The notes under the pieces: generated by a model
The model's input: the letters and a program-made list of their open reading frames with translations, nothing else
What the model was told of the DNA's origin: nothing
Databases searched by the model: none
Translations under genes and position numbers: made by a program
Shown: one piece after another, positions 37,080 through 45,642 of the stretch
Layout of the letters: each line of letters opens with the position of its first letter
How positions within the stretch are numbered: position 1 is the stretch's first letter
Source: Herbinix sp.
Lineage (GTDB): Bacteria > Bacillota > Clostridia > Lachnospirales > Lachnospiraceae
Direction: 5' to 3'
Length of the DNA: 62,603 nucleotides
Assembly (NCBI GenBank): GCA_029240245.1
Contig: JARBTJ010000035.1
Coordinates: 1-62,603 of the forward strand

Positions 37080-37440
37080 ATGAATCCATTAACCAAGAGC
37101 CTAATGATTATATAAAACGTGTACACCGAAAATATTCTTCAATTAATAGTGTTATTGATTGGCGACACAAATTTATGTTCTCTTTCGCTGTGGTTTGTAA
37201 TCCGTAGTTGATAAGAATGCCCGTTTCGTTCCTTTCATATTTTTCGTAGAATGCCTGGCCCTAATCATTGATATATTTTTCATCCTATGGATTGATTGCT
37301 AATATGGTATCATCCCATTCCCTTAACAGACTTGTTATGGCGCATTATGCACCCGGCTGGAGCATAATAATAGTCTCCCTCCGGTTTCGTATGAAAGTAT
37401 ATGTAAATAGCCTCGCTAAATGTATATAAAGAGGCAAGTC
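37080..37440 (-). pseudogene. Decayed ORF remnant, unrecognised
   Basis: On the minus strand two stretches read like protein: FHTKPEGDYYYAPAGCIMRH, then after a frame break EWDDTILAINP, and DEKYIND and GQAFYEKYERNETGILINYG separated by TAG codons. No start, and at least two stops and one shift. It resembles a small effector-binding or regulator domain but was not recognised. The remaining 36988-37545 holds only this and the inverted repeat next to it. Confidence 0.35.
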
Positions 37441-37499
37441 CTCCAATAAGCTACCGCTTACCACTCATAAACGGTATATCTTAAAATGACTTGCCTCTT
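37429..37499. other. 12-bp inverted repeat after the purine permease gene
   Basis: AAGAGGCAAGTC and GACTTGCCTCTT are exact inverses 47 bases apart, and an inner TACCG...CGGTA can pair too. It lies 47 bases past the stop of the purine permease gene (minus strand). No strong U-tract follows, so it may be a weak terminator or an mRNA 3' stabiliser. Confidence 0.5.
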
Positions 37500-37545
37500 A
37501 TCTATTCATTTATTCTATATCTTATTTCAAACAAGAAAGAAAGTA

Positions 37546-38997
37546 TTATTTAATAACTGCTAAAACAATGAAGTTCAACAGGAACATACCTGCTGCTACC
37601 CATAAAACAGGGCTGATTTCTTTGAATTTACCCCTTACAGATTTAATTATGCAATAGAAAATAAATCCGCCTGCAATACCGTAAGAAATGCTGTAGCAAA
37701 AAGCCATAAAGATTGCTGCAAAGAATGCAGGAATAGCATCCTCAAGGTCAGTCCAAACAACATCCTTGAAAGAAGCCAACATAAGAACACCAACAGCAAT
37801 CAATGCCGGAGCGGTAGCCTGTGCGGGAACAATGCCTACAATAGGAGCAAGGAAGATACTTACGATGAATAATAATGCCGTAACTACGGAGGTTAAACCG
37901 GTACGTCCGCCTGCTTCAATACCTGCTGCACTTTCAACATAGGTTGTAGTATTGGAGGTACCAAATAAAGCACCAAGGCTGGTTGCGATAGAATCCGCAA
38001 ATAAAGCCTTGTCCATCTTGGATTTGAAGCCTTTACCTTCCTGAAGAGCCTTCTCATCTGCTTCATCAAAGATACCAGATCTTCTGCCTGTACCGATAAA
38101 GGTACCAATGGTATCAAAGGTATCAGATAAGCTGAATGCAAAGATTGTCATTATTACAGTAGGAATTCTGGAAGCATCACCAAACAATGAACCAAGTCCA
38201 TCCTTACCAAATGCAGCTCCGAAGGTCTGTCCCAAATCACTAAAAACCTCCCCGATACCTGTTGTAGTTCCTGCCTCAGGAATAATAGTAACACCCATCG
38301 GAATACCAATAACGGTAGTAGCAATAATACTGATAAAAATTGCACCTTTTACCTTAAGAACCAAAAGAATGAAGGTTAAAGTGATACCAATCATAGCTAA
38401 TAATACACCAGGTTTATTAAATTCTACCAGTCCCGGCACAATAGCACTATTTGCTATAATACCATGGGTTGCAGGATCAATCAAATCTGTAGGTACTGCC
38501 GGAACATAAGTTTTCGGATCTGCAACAAAATTTAAAAGCCCTGCACTTTTCACACCGATATAAGCTATGAATACACCGATACCACCACCAATGGCATGCT
38601 GTAAGCTTGCTGGAATGGATTTAATAATTAATTTACGTAGCTTAGTTACTGTTATGAGAATATTGATCATACCACAAATAAACACCATCAATAAGGCTTC
38701 CTGCCATTTAAAACCCAAACCAAAGCATACGGTATAAACGAAGAAGGCATTTAATCCCATACCAGGTGCCTGTGCATAAGGAACATTAGCAAACAGACCC
38801 ATTACTAAGGTACCTACAACGGCTGCTATAATTGTTGCCAAAAATACTGCGTTGAACGGCATTAATACTCCATTTTGAGATAACATGGCTGGATTAACGA
38901 AGATAATGTACGCCATCGCAAAGAAGGTGGTAGCACCGGCTATTATTTCTCTCGAAACAGTAGTCCCATGCTGCTTGAGCTTGAAAAACTTTTCCAT
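37546..38997 (-). CDS. AzgA/PbuG-type purine (hypoxanthine/guanine) permease (483 aa)
   Basis: The ATG at 38997 has AGGAGAG upstream, and the protein then starts MEKFFKLKQHGTTVSREIIA, the usual start of this NCS2 subfamily. It has FFAMAYIIFVNPAML, MGLNAFFVYTV, SDTFDTIGTFIGTGRRSG and TSNTTTYVESAAGIEAGGRT, all diagnostic. About 12-14 helices. The substrate (adenine, hypoxanthine or guanine) cannot be read from sequence. The upstream 38998-39395 shows no purine riboswitch; it holds a hairpin and a short MITE-like element. Confidence 0.9.
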   Translation of the reverse strand: MEKFFKLKQHGTTVSREIIAGATTFFAMAYIIFVNPAMLSQNGVLMPFNAVFLATIIAAVVGTLVMGLFANVPYAQAPGMGLNAFFVYTVCFGLGFKWQEALLMVFICGMINILITVTKLRKLIIKSIPASLQHAIGGGIGVFIAYIGVKSAGLLNFVADPKTYVPAVPTDLIDPATHGIIANSAIVPGLVEFNKPGVLLAMIGITLTFILLVLKVKGAIFISIIATTVIGIPMGVTIIPEAGTTTGIGEVFSDLGQTFGAAFGKDGLGSLFGDASRIPTVIMTIFAFSLSDTFDTIGTFIGTGRRSGIFDEADEKALQEGKGFKSKMDKALFADSIATSLGALFGTSNTTTYVESAAGIEAGGRTGLTSVVTALLFIVSIFLAPIVGIVPAQATAPALIAVGVLMLASFKDVVWTDLEDAIPAFFAAIFMAFCYSISYGIAGGFIFYCIIKSVRGKFKEISPVLWVAAGMFLLNFIVLAVIK

Positions 38998-39118
38998 AAA
39001 TACTCTCCTTTTGTAAAATGTTTTATTATATAGAAAGAGAAACTTTATCTCTCTTAGTATATACAAAAATAATTTAAAATAAATTAATTGAGATAATTAC
39101 TTCCCAGGACAAAATCTT

Positions 39119-39166
39119 CGCTCCTATTATCATATTAATTAAAAAAAATAAGACAAGTAGGAGCGG
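39119..39166. other. Hairpin upstream of the purine permease gene
   Basis: CGCTCCTA and TAGGAGCG are exact inverses with an AT-rich 32-base loop. The role is unknown; it could end the EF-G-like transcript or lie in the leader of the permease gene. Confidence 0.35.
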
Positions 39167-39190
39167 AGATATTATTCGTATTATTATTGT

Positions 39191-39266
39191 AAAGGCATTT
39201 GCGAATTAATATAGTTTTTGCTATTGCGCACACAACACAGAATATGAGTTTCGTAATTACCTTTTA
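39191..39266. repeat. Short MITE-like palindromic element (about 76 bp)
   Basis: AAAGGCATTTGCGAA at one end and TTCGTAATTACCTTT at the other form imperfect terminal inverted repeats. The interior shares ATATAGTTTTTGCTATT and the GCGCA...GAGTTTCG segment with the 147-bp element at 53980-54126, but lacks that element's central hairpin. It looks like an internal deletion derivative. Confidence 0.6.
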
Positions 39267-39395
39267 TTTTAATCAAAATGAGGCAACAAGTCAATTCATA
39301 ATTATGAATTATTATTAATTGTATCTATTTTGTATCTATTTTGTATCTATTTTGCAGCTCTCACTAAGAATTAATATAAGCTATTACATCCAGTA

Positions 39396-41483
39396 TTAAG
39401 CTTCGCTCTCTTCTTCCTTTGCATTTTCTTCAATTACCTTCTGCTGAACATCGGAAGGAGCCTGCTCATAGCGGTTGAATTCGTAGGAGAAATCACCGAT
39501 GCCACCGGTCATGGAACGAAGGTCGGTGGAATATCCGTATAATTCGGAAAGAGGTATATCTGCGACGATTTCCTGTTTTCCTCCTTGAATCGGATTCATA
39601 CCAAGTACTCTACCGCGGCGTTTGTTTAAGTCACCCATAATATCACCGGTGAATTTATCCGGTACAACGACCTTTAGGGATGCAATTGGTTCCATCAGAA
39701 CCGGGGAAGCCTCCATAAATCCTTGTTTAAACGCTTGAACCGTTGCCAGCTTAAATGCCATTTCAGAGGAATCTACCGGATGGTAGGAACCGTCAACTAA
39801 GGTAGCTTTTAAACCAACCACCGGGTATCCGGCAACCGGACCTTTCAATACGCAATCTGCAACTCCCTTTTCCACAGCAGGGAAGTAATTCCTTGGAACC
39901 GCACCACCAAATACCTTTTCTTCAAATACATAAGGAGCTTCCAAATCGCCGGAAGGCTCAAATTCTATATGAACATCACCATATTGACCATGACCACCGG
40001 ATTGTTTCTTGTGTCTGCCTTGTACTCTGACCTTTTTGCGGATCGTTTCACGGAAAGGTACTCTGGGTTTCATCATTTCTATCTCTACTTTATATTTAGA
40101 GAACAGCTTACTTACGGTAACCTCCAATTGTTGGTCGCCTATTCCGTATAACAGTGTCTGCCTATTTTCCTTATCATTTACCATCTTTAAGGTAAGATCC
40201 TCATCCATCAGCTTCGCAAGAGCCTGGGAAACCTTATCATCATCACCCTTATTCTTGGTTTTAAAACGCTGATAGGTATATGGTGTAGCTACTTCAATAC
40301 GATCATAAACGATCGGAATCGCTTTCGTGGAAAGGGTATCACCGGTAACCGTATCTGACAATTTACCGATAGCTCCGATATCTCCAGCATGAAGTTCATT
40401 TACTTCAATCTGTTCCTTACCTCTTAAAACATAAAGCCTTGAAATCTTTTCTTCTGTTTCCTTATTAGAATTATAAATTAAGGAATCGGATCTTAATATA
40501 CCGGAACAAATCTTTATTAATGAGAATTTTCCGATAAAAGGATCGGCAATTGTCTTAAATACTCTTGCTGAAAAAGGCTTCGTTTCATCATAATCCGTAA
40601 CAAAAACATCTCCCGACTTAACATTCTTACCGGTAACATTTCTCCTCGATGGATCTGGGAAGTATTTTTCTATTGCCTGTAAAAGCATTGTAGTACCCTG
40701 CGCATTCACACCCGAGCCCATCATTACCGGAACAACAGAGCCATCTATCACATTATTTCGAAGTGCTGTAGATATTTCCTGCTGTGTAAATTCTTCACCG
40801 GCGAAATATTTTTCCATCAATTCATCGCTGGTCTCTGCTACAGCATCAAGCAAAATCTCTCTGAACTTCGAAAGGTTTTCTTTACTATAATCAGGAATTT
40901 CACATTCATTATAATTGCTTGCAGTTGTAAATCGTCTGCCTGCCATTTTAACTACATTGACAAAACCAACAAATTTTTCATTTTCCCTGATGGGAATATG
41001 AAATGGAGCAATCTTCTTACCATAAAGTTCGGTTAATCTCTCTACTACTTCGCGATAACTTGCGTTATCATCATCCATATCTGTTACAAAGAAAATCCTT
41101 GGTAAATGAAATTTCTCACAGAAATCCCAAGCTTTCATCGTACCTACTTCAACACCTGCTTTGGCTGAAATAATAATTACTGCTGCATCAGCTACTGCGA
41201 GTGCTTCCTCTACCTCACCGACAAAATCAAAATATCCCGGTGTGTCCAAAAAGTTAATCTTTGTGTCTTCAAATATCATTGGTACTACAGTTGTACTGAT
41301 GGAGAACAATCTCTTCTGCTCTTCTTTGTCGTAATCACTGATTGTATTTCCCTCTTCCACTCTTCCTTGACGTTTGAGTATCCCTGTTGTATACGCCATG
41401 GCTTCGACTAAAGTAGTCTTGCCACAGCTACCGTGGCCTAACAAAACAACATTGCGGATCTTTTCCGAAGTATAAACATTCAT
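39396..41483 (-). CDS. EF-G-like translation GTPase paralog (695 aa)
   Basis: The ATG at 41483 follows GGAGG at 8 bases. The domain order of EF-G is complete. G1 is GHGSCGKTT, G3 is DTPGYFDF, and G4 reads VTDMDDDN where canonical EF-G has NKMD, so guanine contacts may differ. Domain IV keeps HKKQSGGHGQYGDVHIEFEP. This belongs to the EF-G-like (FusA2-type) group that accompanies the main EF-G in many Clostridia. It is not beside str-operon genes. The C-terminus is acidic (EENAKEEESEA). The specific function is unknown; a ribosome role is likely. Confidence 0.85.
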   Translation of the reverse strand: MNVYTSEKIRNVVLLGHGSCGKTTLVEAMAYTTGILKRQGRVEEGNTISDYDKEEQKRLFSISTTVVPMIFEDTKINFLDTPGYFDFVGEVEEALAVADAAVIIISAKAGVEVGTMKAWDFCEKFHLPRIFFVTDMDDDNASYREVVERLTELYGKKIAPFHIPIRENEKFVGFVNVVKMAGRRFTTASNYNECEIPDYSKENLSKFREILLDAVAETSDELMEKYFAGEEFTQQEISTALRNNVIDGSVVPVMMGSGVNAQGTTMLLQAIEKYFPDPSRRNVTGKNVKSGDVFVTDYDETKPFSARVFKTIADPFIGKFSLIKICSGILRSDSLIYNSNKETEEKISRLYVLRGKEQIEVNELHAGDIGAIGKLSDTVTGDTLSTKAIPIVYDRIEVATPYTYQRFKTKNKGDDDKVSQALAKLMDEDLTLKMVNDKENRQTLLYGIGDQQLEVTVSKLFSKYKVEIEMMKPRVPFRETIRKKVRVQGRHKKQSGGHGQYGDVHIEFEPSGDLEAPYVFEEKVFGGAVPRNYFPAVEKGVADCVLKGPVAGYPVVGLKATLVDGSYHPVDSSEMAFKLATVQAFKQGFMEASPVLMEPIASLKVVVPDKFTGDIMGDLNKRRGRVLGMNPIQGGKQEIVADIPLSELYGYSTDLRSMTGGIGDFSYEFNRYEQAPSDVQQKVIEENAKEEESEA

Positions 41484-41775
41484 ACTGACTTCCTCCAATA
41501 CATTTTATAGTAGTAAGTAGTAGAGTAGTAACAAAGCCTCCTATTATTAAATTGTTCAGAGGTCTATTACTAGTCACTTTATCACAAATACCCAACAGGT
41601 TGTCCTGTTTGTACGTACCAATGAATCATGATGCGCTACCTTTTATTATCTGTGATAAATACCTCTTAGTATATTTTACTAGAGGAAGGGAACTTTTACA
41701 ATAGTTTTATGTAAATATATCCAAAGTTAAATTTCTTTTCCACTTTAAACCGTAACGCTTTAAAGCAATACAGTA

Positions 41776-41804
41776 TTGACACTGAATAATAATCAGAGTA
41801 TAAT
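41776..41804 (+). promoter_or_regulatory. Consensus sigma-A promoter of the aro operon
   Basis: TTGACA (41776-41781), 17-base spacer, TATAAT (41799-41804): both boxes are perfect. Transcription would start near 41811, about 177 bases before aroF. The rest of 41484-41775 between it and the EF-G-like gene shows no gene. Confidence 0.85.
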
Positions 41805-41815
41805 GGCAAAACAGG

Positions 41816-41896
41816 ATGCAAACTCTACTCTTAGGTAAGTTCTATCATCCAAAAGACCATAACACTATCATTTTAGAATTGGTAATGTCCAAATAG
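41816..41896 (+). CDS. Possible leader peptide of the aro operon (26 aa)
   Basis: A short frame, MQTLLLGKFYHPKDHNTI and eight more residues, begins just after the predicted transcription start and ends inside the 3' arm of the hairpin below. It has adjacent Phe-Tyr codons, which would fit attenuation by aromatic amino acids, but only one of each and no clear ribosome site. Coding is uncertain. Confidence 0.3.
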   Translation: MQTLLLGKFYHPKDHNTIILELVMSK

Positions 41897-41912
41897 TGTT
41901 TTATTATTATTT
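41861..41912 (+). terminator. Probable attenuator terminator in the aroF leader
   Basis: AACACTAT pairs with ATAGTGTT, extended by CATT...AATG with a bulge, followed by TTATTATTATTT. It lies between a perfect promoter and aroF, so it must be read through for expression, the hallmark of an attenuator. No T-box motif (GGTACCGCG-like) was seen in the leader. Confidence 0.6.
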
Positions 41913-41987
41913 CCAACTTATTCAGTAGATTTATCTACTCATATAAAATAAAATCATGTATTTATATACCGGAAAGGACGAATTATT

Positions 41988-43001
41988 ATGATTATTGTAA
42001 TGAAACCAAAGGCAAAGACAGAATCCATCCAAAGGATTAAAAATATTATCGAGTCAAAAGGATTGGATGCCCACATATCAACCGGTAAAGAAGTTACGAT
42101 TATCGGAGTGGTTGGCGACAAGACAAAGCTCCAGGACCAAAACTTAGAGATATTTGAGGATGTTGATAAAATTGTGGCTGTAACCGAAAGCTATAAACTA
42201 GCAAACAGAAAATTCCACCCGGAACCCTCGAAGGTTAAGGTAGGAAATGTGGTAATCGGTGGTGATTCACTTGTAATAATGTCCGGCCCCTGTGCGGTTG
42301 AAAGCAGGGAACAGCTGCTGGAAACGGCTCATGCGATTAAAAAAGCAGGTGCACAAATTCTTCGCGGCGGTGCTTATAAGCCAAGAACCTCTCCATATGC
42401 TTTCCAAGGTTTAGAGGAGGAGGGTCTAAAATATATGAAGGACGCCAGAGAGGAAACCGGTCTTCCTGTCATTTGTGAGGTAACCAGTTTGAATGCAATT
42501 GAGGCAGCAGTTAAATATGTAGATATGCTTCAGATTGGTGCAAGAAACATGCAAAACTTTTATCTTTTAAAGGAAGCTGGTAAAACGGGTCTTCCGGTGT
42601 TATTAAAACGAGGATTGTCTGCTACTATTGATGAATGGTTAAATGCCTCCGAATATATTATTGCCGAAGGCAATCCTAACGTTGTTTTATGCGAAAGAGG
42701 CATCCGTACCTTTGAGACAGCAACCAGAAATACATTAGATATCAGCGCAGTTCCTGTGATCAAGGAAAAAAGCCATCTTCCGATTATTGTGGACCCCAGC
42801 CATGCAACCGGAGTGCGTGCTTATGTTAAGCCACTCGCATTTAGTTCCGTAGCTGCCGGTGCAGACGGTCTGATGATCGAGACCCATCCGAATCCTTCCT
42901 GTGCATTATCGGATGGACCCCAGTCCCTGACCTTTGACCAATTTGAGGACCTCACGAAAGGCTTAAAGCCATTAGCTGAACTCATGGGTAAAAAATATTA
43001 A
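41988..43001 (+). CDS. aroF: 3-deoxy-7-phosphoheptulonate (DAHP) synthase (337 aa)
   Basis: An N-terminal ferredoxin-like regulatory domain (residues about 1-70, [16 protein letters not shown]) and a KDO8PS-like barrel with [38 protein letters not shown] and DPSHATG, the type Ibeta class found in Bacilli and Clostridia. It catalyses the first step of the shikimate pathway. It is the first gene of aroF-tyrA-aroA. GGAAAGGA precedes the ATG. Feedback inhibition through the N-terminal domain is common in the class. Confidence 0.95.
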   Translation: MIIVMKPKAKTESIQRIKNIIESKGLDAHISTGKEVTIIGVVGDKTKLQDQNLEIFEDVDKIVAVTESYKLANRKFHPEPSKVKVGNVVIGGDSLVIMSGPCAVESREQLLETAHAIKKAGAQILRGGAYKPRTSPYAFQGLEEEGLKYMKDAREETGLPVICEVTSLNAIEAAVKYVDMLQIGARNMQNFYLLKEAGKTGLPVLLKRGLSATIDEWLNASEYIIAEGNPNVVLCERGIRTFETATRNTLDISAVPVIKEKSHLPIIVDPSHATGVRAYVKPLAFSSVAAGADGLMIETHPNPSCALSDGPQSLTFDQFEDLTKGLKPLAELMGKKY

Positions 43002-43060
43002 GACTACCAATCAATAAATAAATTTATGTGCCGTTTATCCACGGCAGATCGGAGATAACA

Positions 43061-44194
43061 ATGAACACTTCAGAGAGTGATTTTACAGATGATTTTAAGA
43101 TAGGTTTTATCGGATTTGGGTTAATCGGCGGCTCCATCGCCCGAGCTTTAAAGAATATCAGTAGACGATATTCTATCATCGCCTATGATTATCATAAGGA
43201 CTCACCCAGCACCGACTTAAAAGCAGCACTTTCTGACGAAGTTATCGATGAAGTTACCTTTTCCCTTAGTTCCGGGTTACCGGATTGCGATATCATTTTC
43301 CTGTGTGCACCTGTCCTGTCGAACATTAAATATTTAAAGGAACTTAAGCCCATCATAAAGCCCACCTGTATTTTAACTGATGTGGGAAGTGTAAAAGGTA
43401 ATATACATGCTGCTGTAGAGGCGCTTAACCTAAAGAATCAATTTGTCGGCGGTCACCCGATGACGGGTTCAGAAAAAACCGGCTATCTCAACTCCTATGC
43501 CATGCTTTTGGAGAACTCCTATTATATATTGACTCCGACCGAGCAAACGCCGGTCATTATGACCCAGACTTTATTTGGCCTTGTAGAAAAGATGGGCTCC
43601 ATCCCCATCCTTTTAGATGCCAAAGAGCACGATGAAATTACGGCTGCCATTAGCCATGTCCCTCATATCATAGCAGCCCAGCTTGTGAATCTGGTCAAAT
43701 GTTCGGATGATAAAGCAGAAAAGATGAGATCACTCGCTGCCGGTGGTTTCAAAGATATTACACGTATTGCCTCCTCCTCACCCATCATGTGGCAAAACAT
43801 CTGTTTGACCAATGCAGATAGTATCAAACGTTTACTGGATCGTTACATACAGTACTTAAGTAACGCCTCGGAGGCCTTAGCTTCTTCGGATGGTGATTAC
43901 CTATACGAAATGTTTGATATCGCCGGAACATACCGCAATTCAATACCAAATAAATCCGCTGGTTTACTTAAGAAAATCCATGAAATCTATATGGATATCA
44001 TGGATGAAGCCGGAGCCATTGCAACGATCGCCACTATGCTTGCAAGCAATCAGATCAGCATTAAGAATATCGGAATTATTCATAACCGAGAATTTGAAGA
44101 AGGAGTACTGCGAATTGAATTTTATGAGGAAGACGCCTCTGAAAAGGCCACTTCATTATTAAGAAAATACAATTATATGATCTATGAAAGATAA
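43061..44194 (+). CDS. tyrA: Prephenate dehydrogenase with ACT domain (377 aa)
   Basis: The ATG at 43061 has CGGAGAT just upstream; a GTG at 43028 has none. It has a Rossmann motif GFIGFGLIGGSIARAL, DVGSVKG, GGHPMTGSEKTGY (with the catalytic-site His) and SHVPHIIAAQLV, and a C-terminal ACT domain (IATIATMLASNQISIKNIGI) likely binding tyrosine as feedback inhibitor. It makes 4-hydroxyphenylpyruvate for tyrosine. It lies 59 bases after aroF. Confidence 0.93.
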   Translation: MNTSESDFTDDFKIGFIGFGLIGGSIARALKNISRRYSIIAYDYHKDSPSTDLKAALSDEVIDEVTFSLSSGLPDCDIIFLCAPVLSNIKYLKELKPIIKPTCILTDVGSVKGNIHAAVEALNLKNQFVGGHPMTGSEKTGYLNSYAMLLENSYYILTPTEQTPVIMTQTLFGLVEKMGSIPILLDAKEHDEITAAISHVPHIIAAQLVNLVKCSDDKAEKMRSLAAGGFKDITRIASSSPIMWQNICLTNADSIKRLLDRYIQYLSNASEALASSDGDYLYEMFDIAGTYRNSIPNKSAGLLKKIHEIYMDIMDEAGAIATIATMLASNQISIKNIGIIHNREFEEGVLRIEFYEEDASEKATSLLRKYNYMIYER

Positions 44195-44217
44195 TAAAAT
44201 GCAGGGGAGAATGATGA

Positions 44218-45516
44218 ATGATACTACAAAAAAAAGGTCCCTTAAGGGGTCAGGTGACCGTACCCGGTGATAAATCCATTTCCCATAGAGCTGTCATGTT
44301 CGGTGCTTTGGCTAATGGCAGGACGGAGGTTACTAACTTCCTGCAGGGAGCTGACTGCCTCTCTACTATTCGATGCTTCCGACAGCTGGGAATAGAAATC
44401 CTCAACCATACTGAACGCGGTCAGGTTACCATATACGGAAAAGGGTTACACGGTTTAAAACAATCGGGTCAGATTCTCGATGCCGGGAACAGCGGTACTA
44501 CGGTACGTTTAATTTCCGGTATCTTAAGCGGTCAGAACTTCGAGACTTCCATCACCGGAGATGAATCCATCCAAAAAAGGCCGATGGGAAGAATTATGAC
44601 CCCATTAAAAATGATGGGAGCCGATATAGCAAGCCTTAATGGAAATGACTGCGCTCCTTTAAAGATGAATGGCTCCTCAGTTAAGACCAACCGGCTGCAA
44701 GGTATTCATTATACCTCTCCGGTAGCATCTGCTCAGGTCAAATCCTGTATTTTATTAGCCGGTATGTATGCCGATGGAGAAACCTCCGTGACAGAGCCTT
44801 CTCTCTCCAGAAATCATACGGAACTTATGTTGTCAGAATTCGGTGCAAAAATCAGTTCGACCGAAAATACTGCATCAATTCAACCGGAACCTAGTTTAAC
44901 CGGGAGAAAAATCGAAATCCCAGGTGACATATCCTCCGCTGCTTATTTTATAGCTGCCGGATTGATTGTTCCCAATTCCGAAATTCTAATCAAAAATGTA
45001 GGAATCAATCCTACCAGAGATGGTATCTTAAGAGTCTGCAGAGAAATGGGCGCGAATATCGCCTTGGAAAATATAAAAGGTACCGGTGGGGAGCCAACCG
45101 CTGATATAGTCGTTCGCCACAGCGAGCTTCACGGTATCGAAATCAGTGGAGGCATTATCCCTACGTTGATCGACGAAATTCCGATTATCTCTATTCTTGC
45201 CTGCTTTGCCAAAGGACAGACTATAATTAAGGATGCAGCGGAACTTAAAGTCAAGGAATCAAACCGAATCGATGTGATGGCAAAAAATCTATCCCTGATG
45301 GGTGCTGATATTACTGCTACTCCGGATGGCCTCATCATTAACGGTGGCAAGCCACTACACGGTGCTTCCATCGAGAGTAAATCGGACCACCGCATCGCTA
45401 TGTCCTTTGCGATTGCCAGTCAAATGGCGGAGGGTAAAACGGTCATAGAGGATGCAGAATGTGTTGAAATCTCCTATCCGGAGTTTTATATGGATTTAAA
45501 AAAGCTAAGCCAATAA
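44218..45516 (+). CDS. aroA: 3-phosphoshikimate 1-carboxyvinyltransferase (EPSP synthase, 432 aa)
   Basis: It has [43 protein letters not shown] [38 protein letters not shown] and [14 protein letters not shown], all intact. It makes EPSP from shikimate-3-phosphate and PEP. GGGGAGA precedes the ATG. The gene is 23 bases after tyrA and is followed by a long hairpin. Confidence 0.95.
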   Translation: MILQKKGPLRGQVTVPGDKSISHRAVMFGALANGRTEVTNFLQGADCLSTIRCFRQLGIEILNHTERGQVTIYGKGLHGLKQSGQILDAGNSGTTVRLISGILSGQNFETSITGDESIQKRPMGRIMTPLKMMGADIASLNGNDCAPLKMNGSSVKTNRLQGIHYTSPVASAQVKSCILLAGMYADGETSVTEPSLSRNHTELMLSEFGAKISSTENTASIQPEPSLTGRKIEIPGDISSAAYFIAAGLIVPNSEILIKNVGINPTRDGILRVCREMGANIALENIKGTGGEPTADIVVRHSELHGIEISGGIIPTLIDEIPIISILACFAKGQTIIKDAAELKVKESNRIDVMAKNLSLMGADITATPDGLIINGGKPLHGASIESKSDHRIAMSFAIASQMAEGKTVIEDAECVEISYPEFYMDLKKLSQ

Positions 45517-45527
45517 AGACCCACGAT

Positions 45528-45612
45528 AAAAGAGATGATTGCGAATTACTGTGTTTATCATTTTAGAGTTTCATCCTACCAAATGATAATCATATACGCA
45601 ATCATCTCTTTT
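45528..45612. terminator. Shared terminator between aroA and the chemotaxis receptor gene
   Basis: A perfect 16-bp stem, AAAAGAGATGATTGCG with CGCAATCATCTCTTTT, encloses a 53-base loop with a second pairing (ATCATTT with AAATGAT). A- and T-tracts flank it on both strands, and it lies between two converging genes. Confidence 0.75.
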
Positions 45613-45642
45613 CTATTAATATCAAGTAGAGGTTTGGGAATA

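Noticed and set aside
38998..39395. Purine riboswitch expected before a purine permease gene
   Set aside because: The conserved purine-aptamer core could not be found on the minus strand.
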